Positions 33,607 to 45,400 of a DNA stretch of 64,000 nt are shown in pieces. The stretch is taken from positions 7,991,001 to 8,055,000 of the forward strand of contig OY747704.1 in assembly GCA_963556495.2 (NCBI GenBank), in the 5' to 3' direction. Origin of the DNA: Valencia hispanica (taxonomy: Eukaryota > Chordata > Actinopteri > Cyprinodontiformes > Valenciidae). How positions within the stretch are numbered: the stretch's first letter is position 1; the number at the start of each line of letters is the position of its first letter. The translations under genes were made by a program, and so were the position numbers. The notes under the pieces were generated by a model. It was not told the DNA's origin. It saw only the letters and a program-made list of their open reading frames with translations, and ran no database searches.

Positions 33607-35834
33607 ATCTTCCCCCCATCTGAGAGAGCAGATCCTGCCTCAACGGAAGCCGCCATGGCTCTCCGTTCAAGAGACGGCGGAGCAGGGGAAACCAGACCTT
33701 CATGGGCCATTCCGGAGCCACCAGAAGGACCCTGTGTGTCGAGTCCCTCACCTGCTGGAGGGTCGGCAGAATGAGTGGAAAAGGGGGGAAAGCGTACAGC
33801 AGAACGGCCGGCCAGGCACCGGCGAGGGCATCCATCCCCAATGGAGCGTCGGCCTCTGCCAGGGAGAACCACAATGGGCAATGTGTATTGCTCCTTGAGG
33901 CAAACAGATCCACCTGGGCCTTGCCGAACCGATTCCAAGCCCTCTGAACAACCTGAGGGTGCAGCCGCCATTCCCCCGGGGGAAGTGTCCGGCGGGACAG
34001 GCAGTCCGCCACCGAGGTCCTCCACCCCGGCAGGTGCATCGCCCTGATGGAGGCCAAACGAGGGTAAGCCCAGGTCAACAACCTCCGAGCTTCCCTCAGA
34101 GACTGCAAGGTTGATGTGGAAGACAGCCGAGGTGCTGTCCGACCGGACGAGCACGTGCTTGCCCTCTAGAAAGGGCAAGAAGTGCCTCAGCGCCAAGTAA
34201 ACGGTCCTTAACTCCAGGACATTGATGTGAAGCCGACCCTGACGAGGGCCCCACAGCCCTTGGACAGACCTGCACTGCCATAGCTTCCCCCATCCCTGGG
34301 GTGACGCATCCGTCGTCAGCACTTCCCGTCTGGGGGACCACGCCGAGAGGGACACCGAGCTGCAGGTAAGTGCCGTCTCTCCAACGAAGTAGGAGGGCCA
34401 TGCACCTGGGCGTGACCCCCACGCTGACCCGCCTGTGTCGCCGGGGGTCCAGGCGGAGGCCATTGAACCACCTCTGCAGGGGCCGTAGGTGGAGCAATCC
34501 GACAGGCACAATGCTGAAGCCGACACCAGCATCCCCAACAGTCTAAGCCACTCCTGGACTGGGGTTGCCGCCCCTAGATGGAAGGCCTAGAGCAGGGACT
34601 GAATCCTGTCCACCCTCTCCGCGGTCAGCCGAGCCCGCATGGTTACGGAGTCCAGGGCTATGCCAATAAAATCTGCCTGCTGAGCCGGAATCAGCGAACT
34701 CTTCTGGACGTTCACTGTCATGCCTAGTGCCTCGACATGGGCAAGGACTCTGGCTGTTGACAGCCCTGGTTCCCGACACGAGGGTGCTGCGATGAGCCAG
34801 TCGTCGAGATATGGTAGGACCTTCAACCCCGACCGGCACAGGGGGCATAGGGCCGCCTTCACGCACCTCGTGAACACCCGAGGGGCGAGGGATAGGCTGA
34901 AAGGCAGGACCAGGAACTGGTAAGCCTTGCCCCTAAAGGAAAACCTCAGGTACTTTCTGTGCCCCAGACGAATCGGGACATGGAAGTACGCATCTTTCAA
35001 ATCTATGGATGTGAACCATTCTCCTGGACAAACTACCTGAAGGACATTGCGAGTCCGAAGCATGCGGAATGGCAGAACCTTCAGGAATCGATTCAGACCA
35101 CGGAGGTCCAACACCGGCCGCAGGGACCCATCCTTCTTTGGAATCGGGAAATAAGTCGAATAAAAGCCTTCCGCCTGCAAATGCGGCGGCACGACCGCTA
35201 TGGCTCTTTTGTCCAGGAGAGTCTCTATTTCCTGCATCAAGGCGGTGGCTCGTGCAGGATCGGTGACTGAAGTCACCTTGACCCCTGATGGGGGTGGGGG
35301 CCGACGGCGGAACTGCAACCAATAACCCTGGGACATGGTTCGTACAACCCATGTGTCTCCGCATTTGGCCTCCCAGCAGGCCAGGTGCCGAGGTGAAAAC
35401 CTGACGCCTGTTCGGGGCTCTGGGGGGGCGGTGACCCTGTTCCCGCCCCACGGCTCCCCGGGGTGGCGCCTGTCCTGCTCCAGGCCGTCGCCAAGTCCCT
35501 GCCGCGGCCCTGCCGCGGCCCTGCCCCGCTGATGAGACTGCGGGGAGGCGGCCGCACAAAATCGACGCTGGGGGTCCCGTGCACCTCGTGGCCTAGGCTG
35601 TGGAACAGGGGGTCCCGTGGTCCCACCACGTTCACCCCATGCCTCTGAGGCCTGCCTGGACTGCTGAGGACGCTCCAGCGCCCTTTCAGCCGCCGGCCTG
35701 AACAACTGGCCTGGCACCACAGGCAGCCCACGTAGGCCCTGCCGACAGTCGTCCGAGATCGGGGCCTGCGCCAACCAGACCTGACAGAGTCGGTCGGATG
35801 GCACCCATGCGTGCCATCCGTGCCGCAATATCAT
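33531..35834 (-). pseudogene. DIRS reverse transcriptase/RNase H
   Basis: 35834-34587 carries the reverse transcriptase: SLRPVLDLRGLNRFL, TSIDLKDAYFHVPI (motif A), FSLSLAPRVFTRCV and VLPYLDDWLIAAPS (motif C, YLDD). A TAG at 34587-34589 interrupts the frame, which then continues through the RNase H part (VLTTDASPQGWG, INVLELRTVYLAL, HVLVRSDSTSAVFHIN, giving D-E-D). The RT frame begins about 150 nt before the gag-like ORF ends, in a different frame, suggesting overlap or frameshift expression. Confidence 0.85.
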
Positions 35835-36825
35835 AGGCCTGGCACAGGAAGCTGTCGGTCACCCGGCACTGCGTGCTTGGACAGAGGACCCTGTCCCTCA
35901 GCGCTTCATCAGGGGAGAGCACCAGAGCAGCGATGCAATGGTCCACAGGGGGCATGTGGTCCAGACCGTGGATTTCTGCCCCACGCATTGATGCCAGTGT
36001 CCTTGCATCCCTACCCTGGTGGGAGAGAAGCCTTGGGTCCCGCCAGCACCGCTGCAGCTCCTCCAAGAAGGCTGCCGATGGTGGGACCTCAAACGGGGGT
36101 GCTGCCAGAGCCCGGCGGAAGAAGGGATTCTCCGCAGGACGGGCCGCCGGCACATCATCTAGCCCAATTCTGGCCAGTGCCGCTCGGATAACCGCCCGTA
36201 ACTGGCAAGGATCCTCCCCAGGGTCCAAGTTCGCAGAGCTGCGGAAGGATGTTGCAGAACCATCAATACACTCCAGAGTCGGGGGATCCACCTCCCGTCC
36301 TACATGAAGATCCGGAGGAGGATCCCCCTCCCCGAGGGATTGAAACTCCGAATCGGAGGCCCTAACGGAGATCATGTCATCCAAATCCTCCTCCTCTGGG
36401 GCTCTCCTCATCAAAGCTTTAAGCTGCTCTTCCTCTGCCCGTAAGGAGTCCACCTCCCAGCAAGAGGGGCGCTGCAGCCGGGGCTTCTTACGTTTCGGGC
36501 TGCCATGTTCACCGGCAGGCCTATCCCCCCGCCTTCCGGGACCCGGATAAGGCGAACCCGAGGATGGCAGGTCAGTCTCAAACAGGAGGCCCTCCACCTG
36601 ACGCAGCCTGCCCTCTCTCACAGACAGTGGCAAAATGCTGCAATTCATACAGGGGTCGGTTAGAGCCTCCCTGAGGTGGCCGAGGCCCAGGCACTTGGGA
36701 CACAAGTCATGGCCGTCCTCCACCTGGAGAGAAGCCCCACATGATGTGCACACCAACATCCTAGCTCCACAGGTGTGGGAAATGAGGGCAAACACCACAA
36801 GAGGAAATCTGAGCGAGAACTTCAA
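35686..36825 (-). CDS. DIRS gag-like protein
   Basis: A 379-aa open frame. Near the N-terminus it has a Cys/His cluster (CTSCGASLQVEDGHDLCPKC..HLREALTDPCMNC), a possible zinc-binding module. An acidic/basic low-complexity region (PKRKKPRL, RAEEEQLKALMRRAPEEEDLDDM) and a helical C-terminal half follow. Its position upstream of RT in a DIRS element supports a nucleocapsid-like role; sequence similarity was not tested. It ends by overlapping the RT frame. Confidence 0.6.
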   Translation of the reverse strand: MKFSLRFPLVVFALISHTCGARMLVCTSCGASLQVEDGHDLCPKCLGLGHLREALTDPCMNCSILPLSVREGRLRQVEGLLFETDLPSSGSPYPGPGRRGDRPAGEHGSPKRKKPRLQRPSCWEVDSLRAEEEQLKALMRRAPEEEDLDDMISVRASDSEFQSLGEGDPPPDLHVGREVDPPTLECIDGSATSFRSSANLDPGEDPCQLRAVIRAALARIGLDDVPAARPAENPFFRRALAAPPFEVPPSAAFLEELQRCWRDPRLLSHQGRDARTLASMRGAEIHGLDHMPPVDHCIAALVLSPDEALRDRVLCPSTQCRVTDSFLCQAYDIAARMARMGAIRPTLSGLVGAGPDLGRLSAGPTWAACGARPVVQAGG

Positions 36826-37165
36826 TGGAAGCTGAAGAACGCGAATCAGAGTCCTATATATCTATATATAGACATATTTATATCTATATATATAGATATA
36901 TATATCCATACAAGCACCCAATGTGTGCCCCGGCTAGGTTATCTGAGCGAGAGACTGCACTCCACAGCACGCGGTCAGAACTTCCAGCCTCCTTCTTACC
37001 TGTAAGGCACTCACCAGCTGCTCCCTTCTCCCCTTTTACAGGGGGAAAACAGCGACAGCCAGCAAGCCCCTCAGCCGGTCGCGTCCTACAACAAACAGAA
37101 AAACCACGCCAATCCACAGCCCAAGAGGGCTCCAAAGAGCACTCTGACCACCTGGTCACGGGCAG
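36826..37165. other. DIRS 5' region
   Basis: Contains an imperfect TA-rich palindromic tract (36855-36908). Downstream is GC-moderate sequence with no ORF of note. The expected inverted terminal repeat is not visible. Confidence 0.45.
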
Positions 37166-37353
37166 GATGACGCCAAAATCGCACCAGTTTTGATTGAGCT
37201 GGAAAGCTTTTTACTAGAAATTCAGCTCATCGAATACTCTAAAAACACATGTAAACAAACAAACACAGCGTTCTGTTTTTTTGTTCTCTACACCTCCTGG
37301 TATTTAAAAACGGCAAAAGACCATATTAGCTAAAATTGGCCTTGCAATATTGT
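37166..37353. other. Unassigned interval
   Basis: Nothing supported. Confidence 0.4.
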
Positions 37354-38099
37354 TGTGATTGCATTTCTCATAAGATGAACTGAACAGACTTTTGGATGTC
37401 TGGGAGCTATTTCAAAGATGGACTGAGAAGACCACATTTCCCAGCAATCTTAGCAGTGACCCCCAACACACTCCTATTGGTCCGTGACCACCCACGGTGA
37501 CATCAGCGATGACCTCACGGCCAAAGGGGGCTATAAGAGTAGTCGCGCCCATTTTGAATTGTTCTCCAGCTGGAGGTTCTTGGAAGAACTACTGCTGAAC
37601 AGAGGACATCTCACCGGTGAAGATTCTCTTTTTTTCTGACCCGCTGGACCGGGGAAGAACTCGTTTCGAAGTGCTCATACGGTTTGTGTATCTCGTGTGA
37701 GCTATATCAGAACTGTTCCCAGACAGTTCGTTAGACGTCGACCTACAGGCCATCCAGCCTGCCTTTGGGCCACACGGTCCTTAAAATCCTGTACAGGTTT
37801 TTTTTATAACTCTTCTTTTTCTTGCTCAACTACGGACACAATTCACTCTCCTCCTAGTGGACTGGACCTCCTTCAAGGCAAAGTAGGACTGAACCGGTTC
37901 ATTTATACTAATAATGTGTCTGGGCATAAATAAACAGAGAAAATAGAGTTTTAACGAGTTAGATCTCGTTCATTGTTGGTTAAAGTGTTTTTAAGCGCCG
38001 TACCTGTTTGCTCAATTTTGCGTCGTCGCACGTATAAGTCTGAGCTGTGAAATTGTTGTCTTTGAAACTGTCCTGAGCAGATCACGCCTTTCTTGTTTC

Positions 38100-38146
38100 C
38101 ATCCTCTTGTTCTCCCTCTCTCTCTTTCTCTCTCTCTCTCCCTCCC
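38100..38146. repeat. (CT)n-rich tract
   Basis: CCTCTTGTTCTCCCTCTCTCTCTTTCTCTCTCTCTCTCCC, an imperfect CT repeat. Confidence 0.9.
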
Positions 38147-38402
38147 TGATAACTCCATCGGCAGTCGGGCTCAGTCCGGCCTGCGTTAGCTGGTCTTAGC
38201 TGAAAAGTTTAACTCCATTGTCTTTAGTCTGTCGCTAAAGCAGAGGCCTACCACATGGACGCTTCCCCCATGTGCTCCTTTAGCCAAAGCTAGTTTTGTG
38301 ATTCTTTCTTAGGCTCCATGTGCTCTCCTCCATCTTGGCACAGAGCTGAGATTTATGACTTGGTCTCCTAGGCTATCTGTGATTTGGGCTCCCTGGAGTG
38401 AG

Positions 38403-38417
38403 CCCCCCCCCCCCCCT
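38403..38417. repeat. C homopolymer
   Basis: About 15 consecutive C. Confidence 0.9.
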
Positions 38418-38722
38418 CCTTTTCTGACCCGAACCTCAGCTGTCTCACTGATTTCATTTCATGTTAATTGTGTTTAATGTTCACCTATTATTATTGTCTA
38501 AGATCTGTAGTAATTTTTGCATGCTTTAGAATAGATGGGATTTTCTATTTCCTAAATAAAGTCCCCTTATCTTAAAGAGAAGTTGTCTGGGATTACTTGG
38601 AGTGATGCATACAATTAATGTCCACAGCGTTAGAACTTATTCCTTCATCTATTGTTTAATTATCTGAGACTGAACAATTTGGCTATATATATATATAAAT
38701 GTTCCTGGAATCCAACAGGATG

Positions 38723-40590
38723 GTGCCCCTAAACTTGGTAATTTTTACATAAAATTATTATTCTTATTAATAATTGCCCTAAGCAATTATTCATAATTAT
38801 TCATAGCCAAATCCTACCTATCTGCGGCACAACAAATATAAAGCATCTAGTGCCCAAAAGCTGCATTGACCACTAATTACATCCACTATAGAGCACTGTT
38901 CTGGTGAAATGATCTTTGGCCAATGTTGGGCTGACCAATTGCATACGTGCACTCTCCGTTGCGTTCGACAGAAGGGTAACAATTTGGGCTCTAATCTGTC
39001 CACCCTTGCCTGCCTGTCGGAAAATGACGGATAATCACCTCCACTGACGGAAAAGTATAAGCTAGGCTTTAAGTCTAGTTAATACTTCTCTGTCAGCGGG
39101 GGTGCATACAGCAAAGACACGCAGAGCTATCATCTGTCGACGCAAGCACTCTGTGGCAGGCCCACAAAGGGTGACAGAGACATGCCCAATTTGTTTAATG
39201 TCCGTTCAAAGCTACGGAGAGCATAAGCCTGTGATTGATCAGCACGCCACTTTCTCTAAATTTGTCAATAGCACCGCCATTTACAAAAAAACTTGCAGAG
39301 TGCTGAAGATATCTAGCAGCAGACATGGAGCAGATTGGAGAACCTCTTACATAAGACAGTTTGAGTGTCCAGCAATGTTCCCTCAAATTTTTCATGTGTC
39401 TGAACAAACACACAAATGCCCTGAGTGGTCCCTTTGACCCCTTTGAGCAACGCCAGATGTGTTCACTTTGGTCATGCCAGCATCGCATATATCCAATTTA
39501 CATAGTTTATTAAAATAATCAAATTAATTTAAATTTCTGTGAGGACACTTTTTAATTAAGTACATTCTCCCACTTACAATGAAAATGACAAAGATCTTAT
39601 TTATGACCCGTGTAGTGTGTTATCACTATTATAAGTATAAATATTTCATTGTAACTGTGGAGAAACATGAACTGCCAACTTCCAGTATCTGTTATAATAG
39701 CGAGTGAGGAGCTTTTTATCATAATTGTGCACAAAAAGCTCTCGAGTATTCAAAGAGGTGCATTTTAGGGAAAGCGCTCACAACAGACAGATCACTGGTA
39801 CAGCATCCTCACCATCAGCCTGGTAGCGATCGGAACATTTCTACTTTGCCTCCTCAGTACCTAGCCACAGCCTTGCCACGTCTTGCCAAGACAACAGGAA
39901 AACAACATGCTGTGCGCGGGCTTTTAAAGCGCCAACCAATCACATCTGGCATTGTTCTGCAAAACTGGAGGGGCGCTTCTCAATACAGTGGGGCAGACAA
40001 GTGCCGGTTACAATATCTAGCAGCAGACATGGAGCAGGTCGAAGAACCTCTTGCATAGGACAGTTTATGTGAGTATTCAGGATCTGATATAATAGCGAGT
40101 GAGGAGCTTTTTATCATAATTGTGCACAAAAAGCTCTTTATAGAGTATTAAAAGAGGTGGAAATTGTTCAACTGAATAGTTTTAGTTTAAAAATAAAGTA
40201 AATACACTGTTGTTGACCAGACCCATGAATGCAACAGTGGCTGGACCTCTGCAGAAAACTGCTACGCCCCCTGTTGTCCTGGCGGTGAATTGCTTTGCAA
40301 GACTCTCCAGGCAACTGAGATGTCTGAAAGAAAAACGTCTCTGTTGATACGTGTGTATAAGTGCAAACTCGCTGACGGAGATATATAAACTAAGCTTTAA
40401 TGTCACAAGCTTTGGTGCATTCTGAAATCCATTCATTTGTATTGCTGCTCTGTGCAACAACCAATTTGTGGTGCACTGAGCAAAGCACAGGTCGCGCACA
40501 GCTCCCATCTTGAGATGAATGTGCGACCTACTCAGTGGAGCTTGTGCTGCTCTCAGTTCAAAGTTGAAATTTGTTTCATTTTGAATGTGT
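38723..40590. repeat. Unassigned repeat region with two pairs of direct repeats
   Basis: ATATCTAGCAGCAGACATGGAGCAG..CATAAGACAGTTT (about 39307-39363) recurs at 40012-40066. ATAATAGCGAGTGAGGAGCTTTTTATC..AAAAAGCTCT (about 39693-39742) recurs at 40090-40139. A third pair is TGACGGA..TATAA..CTA.GCTTTAA (39043 and 40373). About 39371-39480 resembles a fish hAT end (CAGCAATGTTCCCTC). This looks like two copies of one composite element. No ORF is convincing. Confidence 0.55.
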
Positions 40591-40594
40591 GTTG

Positions 40595-40700
40595 TGAGAG
40601 ATCCTCTTAAAGTCGTCCTGGGTTCGACTCCCGTTCCCGCGGACCTTTGCCGATGTCTCTCCCCCACTTCTCTCCCCCTTTCTGAACTACCCACTAGGGC
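40595..40700 (+). mobile_element. tRNA-derived SINE fragment
   Basis: GTCGTCCTGGGTTCGACTCCCGTTCCCGCGG carries a box-B-like GGTTCGACTCC. It is followed by TTTGCCGATGTCTCTCCCCCACTTCTCTCCCCCTTT, matching the SINE at 11508. The 5' half is degraded. Confidence 0.6.
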
Positions 40701-40703
40701 TGG

Positions 40704-40767
40704 TTTGGATTTTTTCTTACCGCGGTCGGTAATCAACAAATTCCCGCGGTTTTGCAATATACCCATA

Positions 40768-40815
<48 letters not shown>

Positions 40816-40959
40816 CGCCGCTGCTCCACGGCTGTGCATAACGAGCTGTACCTTGAGGCCAAACTACGGCAAAGCGCGTCCCGCAACAACTTATCCAGGA
40901 GAAGAGCGCACCGTAGCTCCTGCTTCGGCACTTTTACGCACAGAGAAGGCTTCGGCCCC
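40704..40959. other. hAT-like scrap and (TA)n
   Basis: TAGGGCTGGTTTGG..TTACCGCGGTCGGTAAT..CCGCGGTTTTGCAATATACCCATA looks like a hAT sub-terminal region. Then comes (TA)n at 40771-40813 and a GC-richer stretch without a recognised gene. Confidence 0.4.
40771..40813. repeat. (TA)n microsatellite
   Basis: About 21 AT units. Confidence 0.95.
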
Positions 40960-41010
40960 CAGTGTTTCCCACACATAGACGAATCTGTGGCAGTGCGCTA
41001 CAGATGAAAC
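40960..41010 (+). mobile_element. hAT-like end (CAGTGTTTCCCACACATAG)
   Basis: CAGTGTTTCCCACACATAGACGAATCTGTGGC is the start of a common fish hAT family. Only this end was identified. Confidence 0.5.
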
Positions 41011-41350
41011 ACAGACCGAAAAAAAAAAATCAACACCGACCGTCACATTTTGCGTTTCGTTTTTCTTTTTTACACATGCTCTTTCTTTATCTGTCACTCA
41101 CGCGTCTCTCTCGCTTTCTCTCTCACCTCTCACACACACACACAGCCCCTCCCCTCCACGTCTGTCGGGATCACCTGTGGAAGACGTCCTCTATGCACCC
41201 ATATTTCGTCTTCCCTTCTACTGGGGGGCTGACTTTATTGACAATTCCGAACATCCGGGCTTTTCCAACATTACTCAGATTGCAACGCGCCATGTTGGTG
41301 AAAACAACCGGCGTTTTTGATAGCAATTTGCATACGAAGTTCCGCAAATC

Positions 41351-41450
41351 ATGCCTAAAAGTTGTTGTGCGGTTGGTTGTTCCAACCATAATTTGCTGGA
41401 GCGGAAATGAACTTTCTTTACTTTCCCCACGGACTGAAGTCCTATAGTGA
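41351..41450 (+). pseudogene. THAP zinc-finger domain remnant
   Basis: ATG 41351 reads MPKSCCAVGCSNHNLLERK, the conserved opening of THAP domains (Cys-X4-Cys). A TGA follows, then FTFP in one frame or NFLYFPHGLKSYSEHLS in another, matching the FxxFP segment. Frameshift and stop make it non-functional as read. THAP domains occur in host genes and in P-element or other transposases; the repeat-rich setting favours the latter. Confidence 0.5.
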
Positions 41451-41459
41451 ACACTTAAG

Positions 41460-42410
41460 TGGTAAGAATCGTTTTGACTCTTGATAAAATCAGCATTATT
41501 TTGGATTTCGGAATACTAAATAGGTTTAGCTTCAACCATTATTGCCATTTTTGGCATTAATGCCAAAAAATGCCATTAATTGACGATGTGACCAAAAGCC
41601 ATGGGCTAGCAGAAGCCCATGGCCCAGAAGAAGAATGCGCAACAAACAAAACCGACGCATTTCCCTTGCTGTTCTCTGCACTGAGTGCAGAAACTCCACT
41701 ACAGTTCTGCTTAAAATAAATATCAGCTTGCACATTCCAGAGAACAGTGACAAAAAAATCTGAAGTGCGTCCATCATTTTGACAGTTTCTTTTTTTTCTT
41801 CTTTCTTTTCGCTGATTAAAATAAAAGGCTGACGCGAATATGCCTTCTTTTTTATCTTTTATTTTACGTGTCCTGTTTGGCAGTGTGGAGCTCAGAATTG
41901 GTGTCTGAGTACCAAGTAGAAGCCCAACAGATTTACTTTCACAAGCGGAGCAGTACAGCTTTTGCTATAGTCCTCCACTTGATATATGTGTGAAAAATAT
42001 TTATTATGAATTGTTGAGGTTTTTATTTCCTGATGTTATGGACACGGAGACGGAAAATTAAGGAGAAGAAAGAAGGAAGATGAAGAAGAGAGGTAGGAAA
42101 CAAAAAGTCAAGAGAGAGGGTGAGTTGAAAATACAAGAGAGGAAGGGGAACAAAGAAAACATAGGAAGACATTGAAGTCTGCCTCCATACCCACAGGACG
42201 GGAGAGAAAGGGGGGAAAACAAAACACGAAAAAGGAACATCGACAAAACAAACCAAACATTGTGAACTAAGAATTACACAACCACATCACACAAAAATAG
42301 ATATAAAAATACAACAACAATGTCACAGAAAAACTCATGGTACCGATTAATCAAGCTCTAGTAATGATAACCTCAGCCCAAGAATATATCCTTAAACACC
42401 AGAGACCCCA
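41460..42410. other. Unassigned interval, possibly the end of the L1 3' UTR
   Basis: About 42045-42240 is purine-rich on the plus strand (GGAGAAGAAAGAAGGAAGATGAAG..). No gene is supported. The junction between flank and the L1 at 42.4-52.7 kb lies somewhere here. Confidence 0.35.
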
Positions 42411-42419
42411 CATCTATGT

Positions 42420-45400
42420 GTGTGTGTTAGCATGCTGGTGCATATAAGGTTTCTCCATAAGAGTGTTCGATAGTTGGTGTGAGCAGGCATCAATCCGTCT
42501 CCCAGGAATCGATGCAGACATGAAGGAGATCGGAGCAAAGACGTCCAAAGGACCCCCAGGCGGACCCGGGCGGGGCCGACCGCATCCCCCAAGAGTGGAG
42601 CAAAGGAGAACCCCAGGGGAACATCCAGCGGCCACTATGCAGGGGCCCGGGGGGCAGCAGTGACGAGCCCACGGGCCCCGCCGGCAAGGGGGCACCCCAA
42701 CCCCCAGCAGGGACCCGACAAGGGACTGGCCGACGAGGGGCTCCCGGCACTGCAGGGGCCGCGGCCGGCCACCGGCCACCACGCGCCGCCTCCACCCTAG
42801 GCCAATCCCCACCGCCAACATCCCAGCGCCCCACCGATAGCCACAGGGGACGGACAGCATCCCCAGGCCGGGCTCAGCCAGCATCTGGACACCAAGTTGT
42901 ACCAGCTCCCGGGTCCTGGTCCCGCGCAACGCAGGGCGCCGACACCAGGCATCCAACGAGGGCCAGGGCCGGTCCAACCCGCCAATGAACCGGCCACGCA
43001 AGGTGCGCACAGAACAGGTGATCAAACGAGCAGAGACGCCGGATCCGCATCCCGCCAAGCCACGGAGCAGGCACCACCCAACAATCCCGAACCTGGCACC
43101 TCTAAAAGAGGTGCCCCAACCAACCAAAGGAAGATATCGGCCCAGCGCATCGGCCGACCGACACACCGGCCCCCCCAGGCCCGGCCAGGCATGCACCAGG
43201 TCCGAACCGGATTAACCACAGATGCACCGGCAGGCAGGGGCCCCCGTCACCGGCGGGGAGTGACGGAGGGGAAATAGGCCCCCCATTAAGTGTAAGGCCT
43301 GAGGTGCGCCAGGCGAGGGGGCAGACCAAGATCCAACCTGACAGGTAGAAAAAGACATACAGACACAGTCATACGTTCCCTCCCTCTTAAACCCATACAT
43401 TCTCACTGACTCACCAAGACACCCAAAAAAATGATGCTGTACCCTCACTCACACACCCCATACACTCTTTATGCTCCCAGGTCCAGGGACCGATGCCCCA
43501 GTAGAGCCACCAGCCCCCGGACTCAGGAGATGGACCCCCTATCTTCTAGGACGGAGACAAGCAGACCGCCAAGGGCCCCACAGTGGCAAAGCAGCCCGAC
43601 AGGCCAAGACCCCGACCAAGACCGCCTGTTCCTCCTCCGGACCCCAACCCCTGATGCCCCGTAGCAAACAGGGGTGTGAAAAGACCCCTACCCTCCATCC
43701 TCCCGCTCGAGTATGGTGTTGATGCGTGTTGTTATAATGTGCATTGAAAACAGAGGGGTGGGATGTGGGGAAGGCAGCCACACATCCCCCACCCCCACCC
43801 CGAGCCCTCAGTGTTTATATGTGGTTTAACAGTGGGCACCGGCACCAGAGGTGAAGCTGATTGAACCGCTCCCCCTCTGGATGCCGAAAAGTGTGCCCAC
43901 CCCAAAGTCCCTACATATGTGTCGCGTGAGAATGTTATAAGTGGGAGTGTCTAAGTTGTATATTAAAATTGAGACCCAGGACACCACGGGATAGCGAGGA
44001 GGGAAGCCCCTCCTCGCACCCCAGTGATGTGCCCATGCCCCAAGACCCTATATGAGTGGTAAAGTGATGGAGCTGGGAGACAAAATGTCTTCCCAGGGAG
44101 CCAGCTCCCCCACTGACCCCAATAGGCACCGCTGTACACCGGGATCCACCAGGGGAGGGAGGCCATGGCACGTTCGACCCGGGGCCCACGGCCACAGCAC
44201 CACAAAGCCCCACGGACCCCAAGGCAGTCCCCCCAGCCCCATCCCAGAAGGGGAACTAAACCCACCCTGACATTCGCTCTACTCTCAAAACACAAAAGAC
44301 ACTAGACACCCAGGTTGAGGGCCTGGGGATTCGGGGCTAGGGGGCGCGGCGCCCCCGAGCCCTGAATCCCCAGGCCCACCCCAGACCCTACCCAGGCGCA
44401 GCACGGCCACCAGGCCAGTAACCCATGTCCGCCAGTGCAACCCCCCCAAGGCACCGTTTGCAGCCATCAGGAGTTACCACCCAAAGCCCAACCCCAGGCC
44501 GGCCACGACGTCTAGCGCCCCATCCGCCCAGTGATCCCACCCCCTGGGGTACCCCCCAGACGCCTCCAACCCCAAAACCCCCACATCAGCAACAGTGTCC
44601 GAAACGACAAAACCAAGTGCCCCCCACCCCCACTAGGTGATGGAGCCGATGTGGGGGTGGGGGGCGCAATGTGAACCATTAGAACTGACTTTGTGTCCAT
44701 GGTGACATCATTTAAATTTCCTAACAGGCAAATTGAGGGAGATGGTGGGATGTTACATTTCAGACACTTTGATAAGTCCTCACATATCTGGCACCAAAAT
44801 TTCTTAACAAGTGGACAGAACCAAAGCGCATGAACATAAGTATCTGGTATATTGCTTGTGCATTGTAAGCAGGTATTAGACGATGTAAAACCCATCCTAA
44901 ACATTCGTTGACCTGTATAGTGTACTCTATGAAGGATTTTGTATTGTATTAATTGCAAATGAGGATTTTTTTGTTATTTTAAAGGTTCTTAAACATATCT
45001 GAGACCAGACGTTTTGGTCAAACCTGGCTGATAAATCCACCTCCCATTTTGAAATAGGGATGGCTATTGATTCATCTAATGTAGATAAAGTTTTGTGTAT
45101 TTTAGACAGCAATTTGGGTGGGTTTAGATTAAGAAAATCTAAAACTCTTGCTGGAATTTGTAATTCAGCTGTGTTGAGCCTAAATGTACCTATAATAATA
45201 GATTTAATTTGTTGATATTCTAAGAATTTGTTTTTATCAATTCCATATTGTGTAATTAATGTATTAAATGGGATAAAGTCTGTTCCTTCAAATATATGTT
45301 CCAGGTATTCAATTCCATTGCACCTCCAGGCTGGGAAACTTATCATACATTTTTTTTGCAAGATGTCGGGGTTATTCCAGATGGGTGTGCGTCTGCATGG

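Larger units (their letters stand above)
32183..37165 (-). mobile_element. DIRS-type tyrosine-recombinase retrotransposon
   Basis: On the minus strand the order is gag-like ORF, reverse transcriptase/RNase H, tyrosine recombinase, then the inverted terminal region. These elements integrate by recombination rather than by a DDE integrase and make no target duplication. The GC content is far above that of the flanks. I could not find the 5' inverted terminal repeat near 36.8-37.2 kb, so the right edge is approximate and the copy may be 5'-truncated. Stops and frameshifts make it inactive. Confidence 0.85.
37354..38722 (+). repeat. Possible solo LTR of an endogenous retroelement
   Basis: The order of signals fits an LTR: an inverted CCAAT box (CTATTGGTCC, 37471), a TATA-like CTATAAGAG (37530), a poly-A signal AATAAA (37929) and a CT-rich U5-like part. 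Then comes ..ATCCAACA followed three bases later by TGGTGCCCC (38723), which could be the start of a tRNA primer-binding site. No gag/pol follows and no second LTR is present. The boundaries are guesses. Confidence 0.3.

Noticed and set aside
33574..36307. Several plus-strand open frames of 60-144 aa
   Set aside because: They are antisense shadows of the DIRS gag, RT/RNase H and recombinase frames, which carry recognisable motifs on the minus strand.
38100..38146. CT-rich tract as a possible functional polypyrimidine or splice element
   Set aside because: No exon follows; it is a simple repeat inside a probable LTR.
40182..40976. 264-aa minus-strand open frame
   Set aside because: It runs straight through a (TA)n microsatellite (IYIYIY..) and joins unrelated repeats; no conserved sequence.
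41525..41590. Short inverted and direct repeats of TGCCATTTTTGGCATTAATGCC
   Set aside because: Too short and low-complexity to call an element; likely chance AT-rich symmetry.
42414..43196. 260-aa minus-strand open frame and several overlapping frames in the GC-rich block
   Set aside because: Frames are open on both strands only because stop codons are rare in C/G-rich DNA; composition is Pro/Gly/Arg/Cys-biased with no domain or start context.
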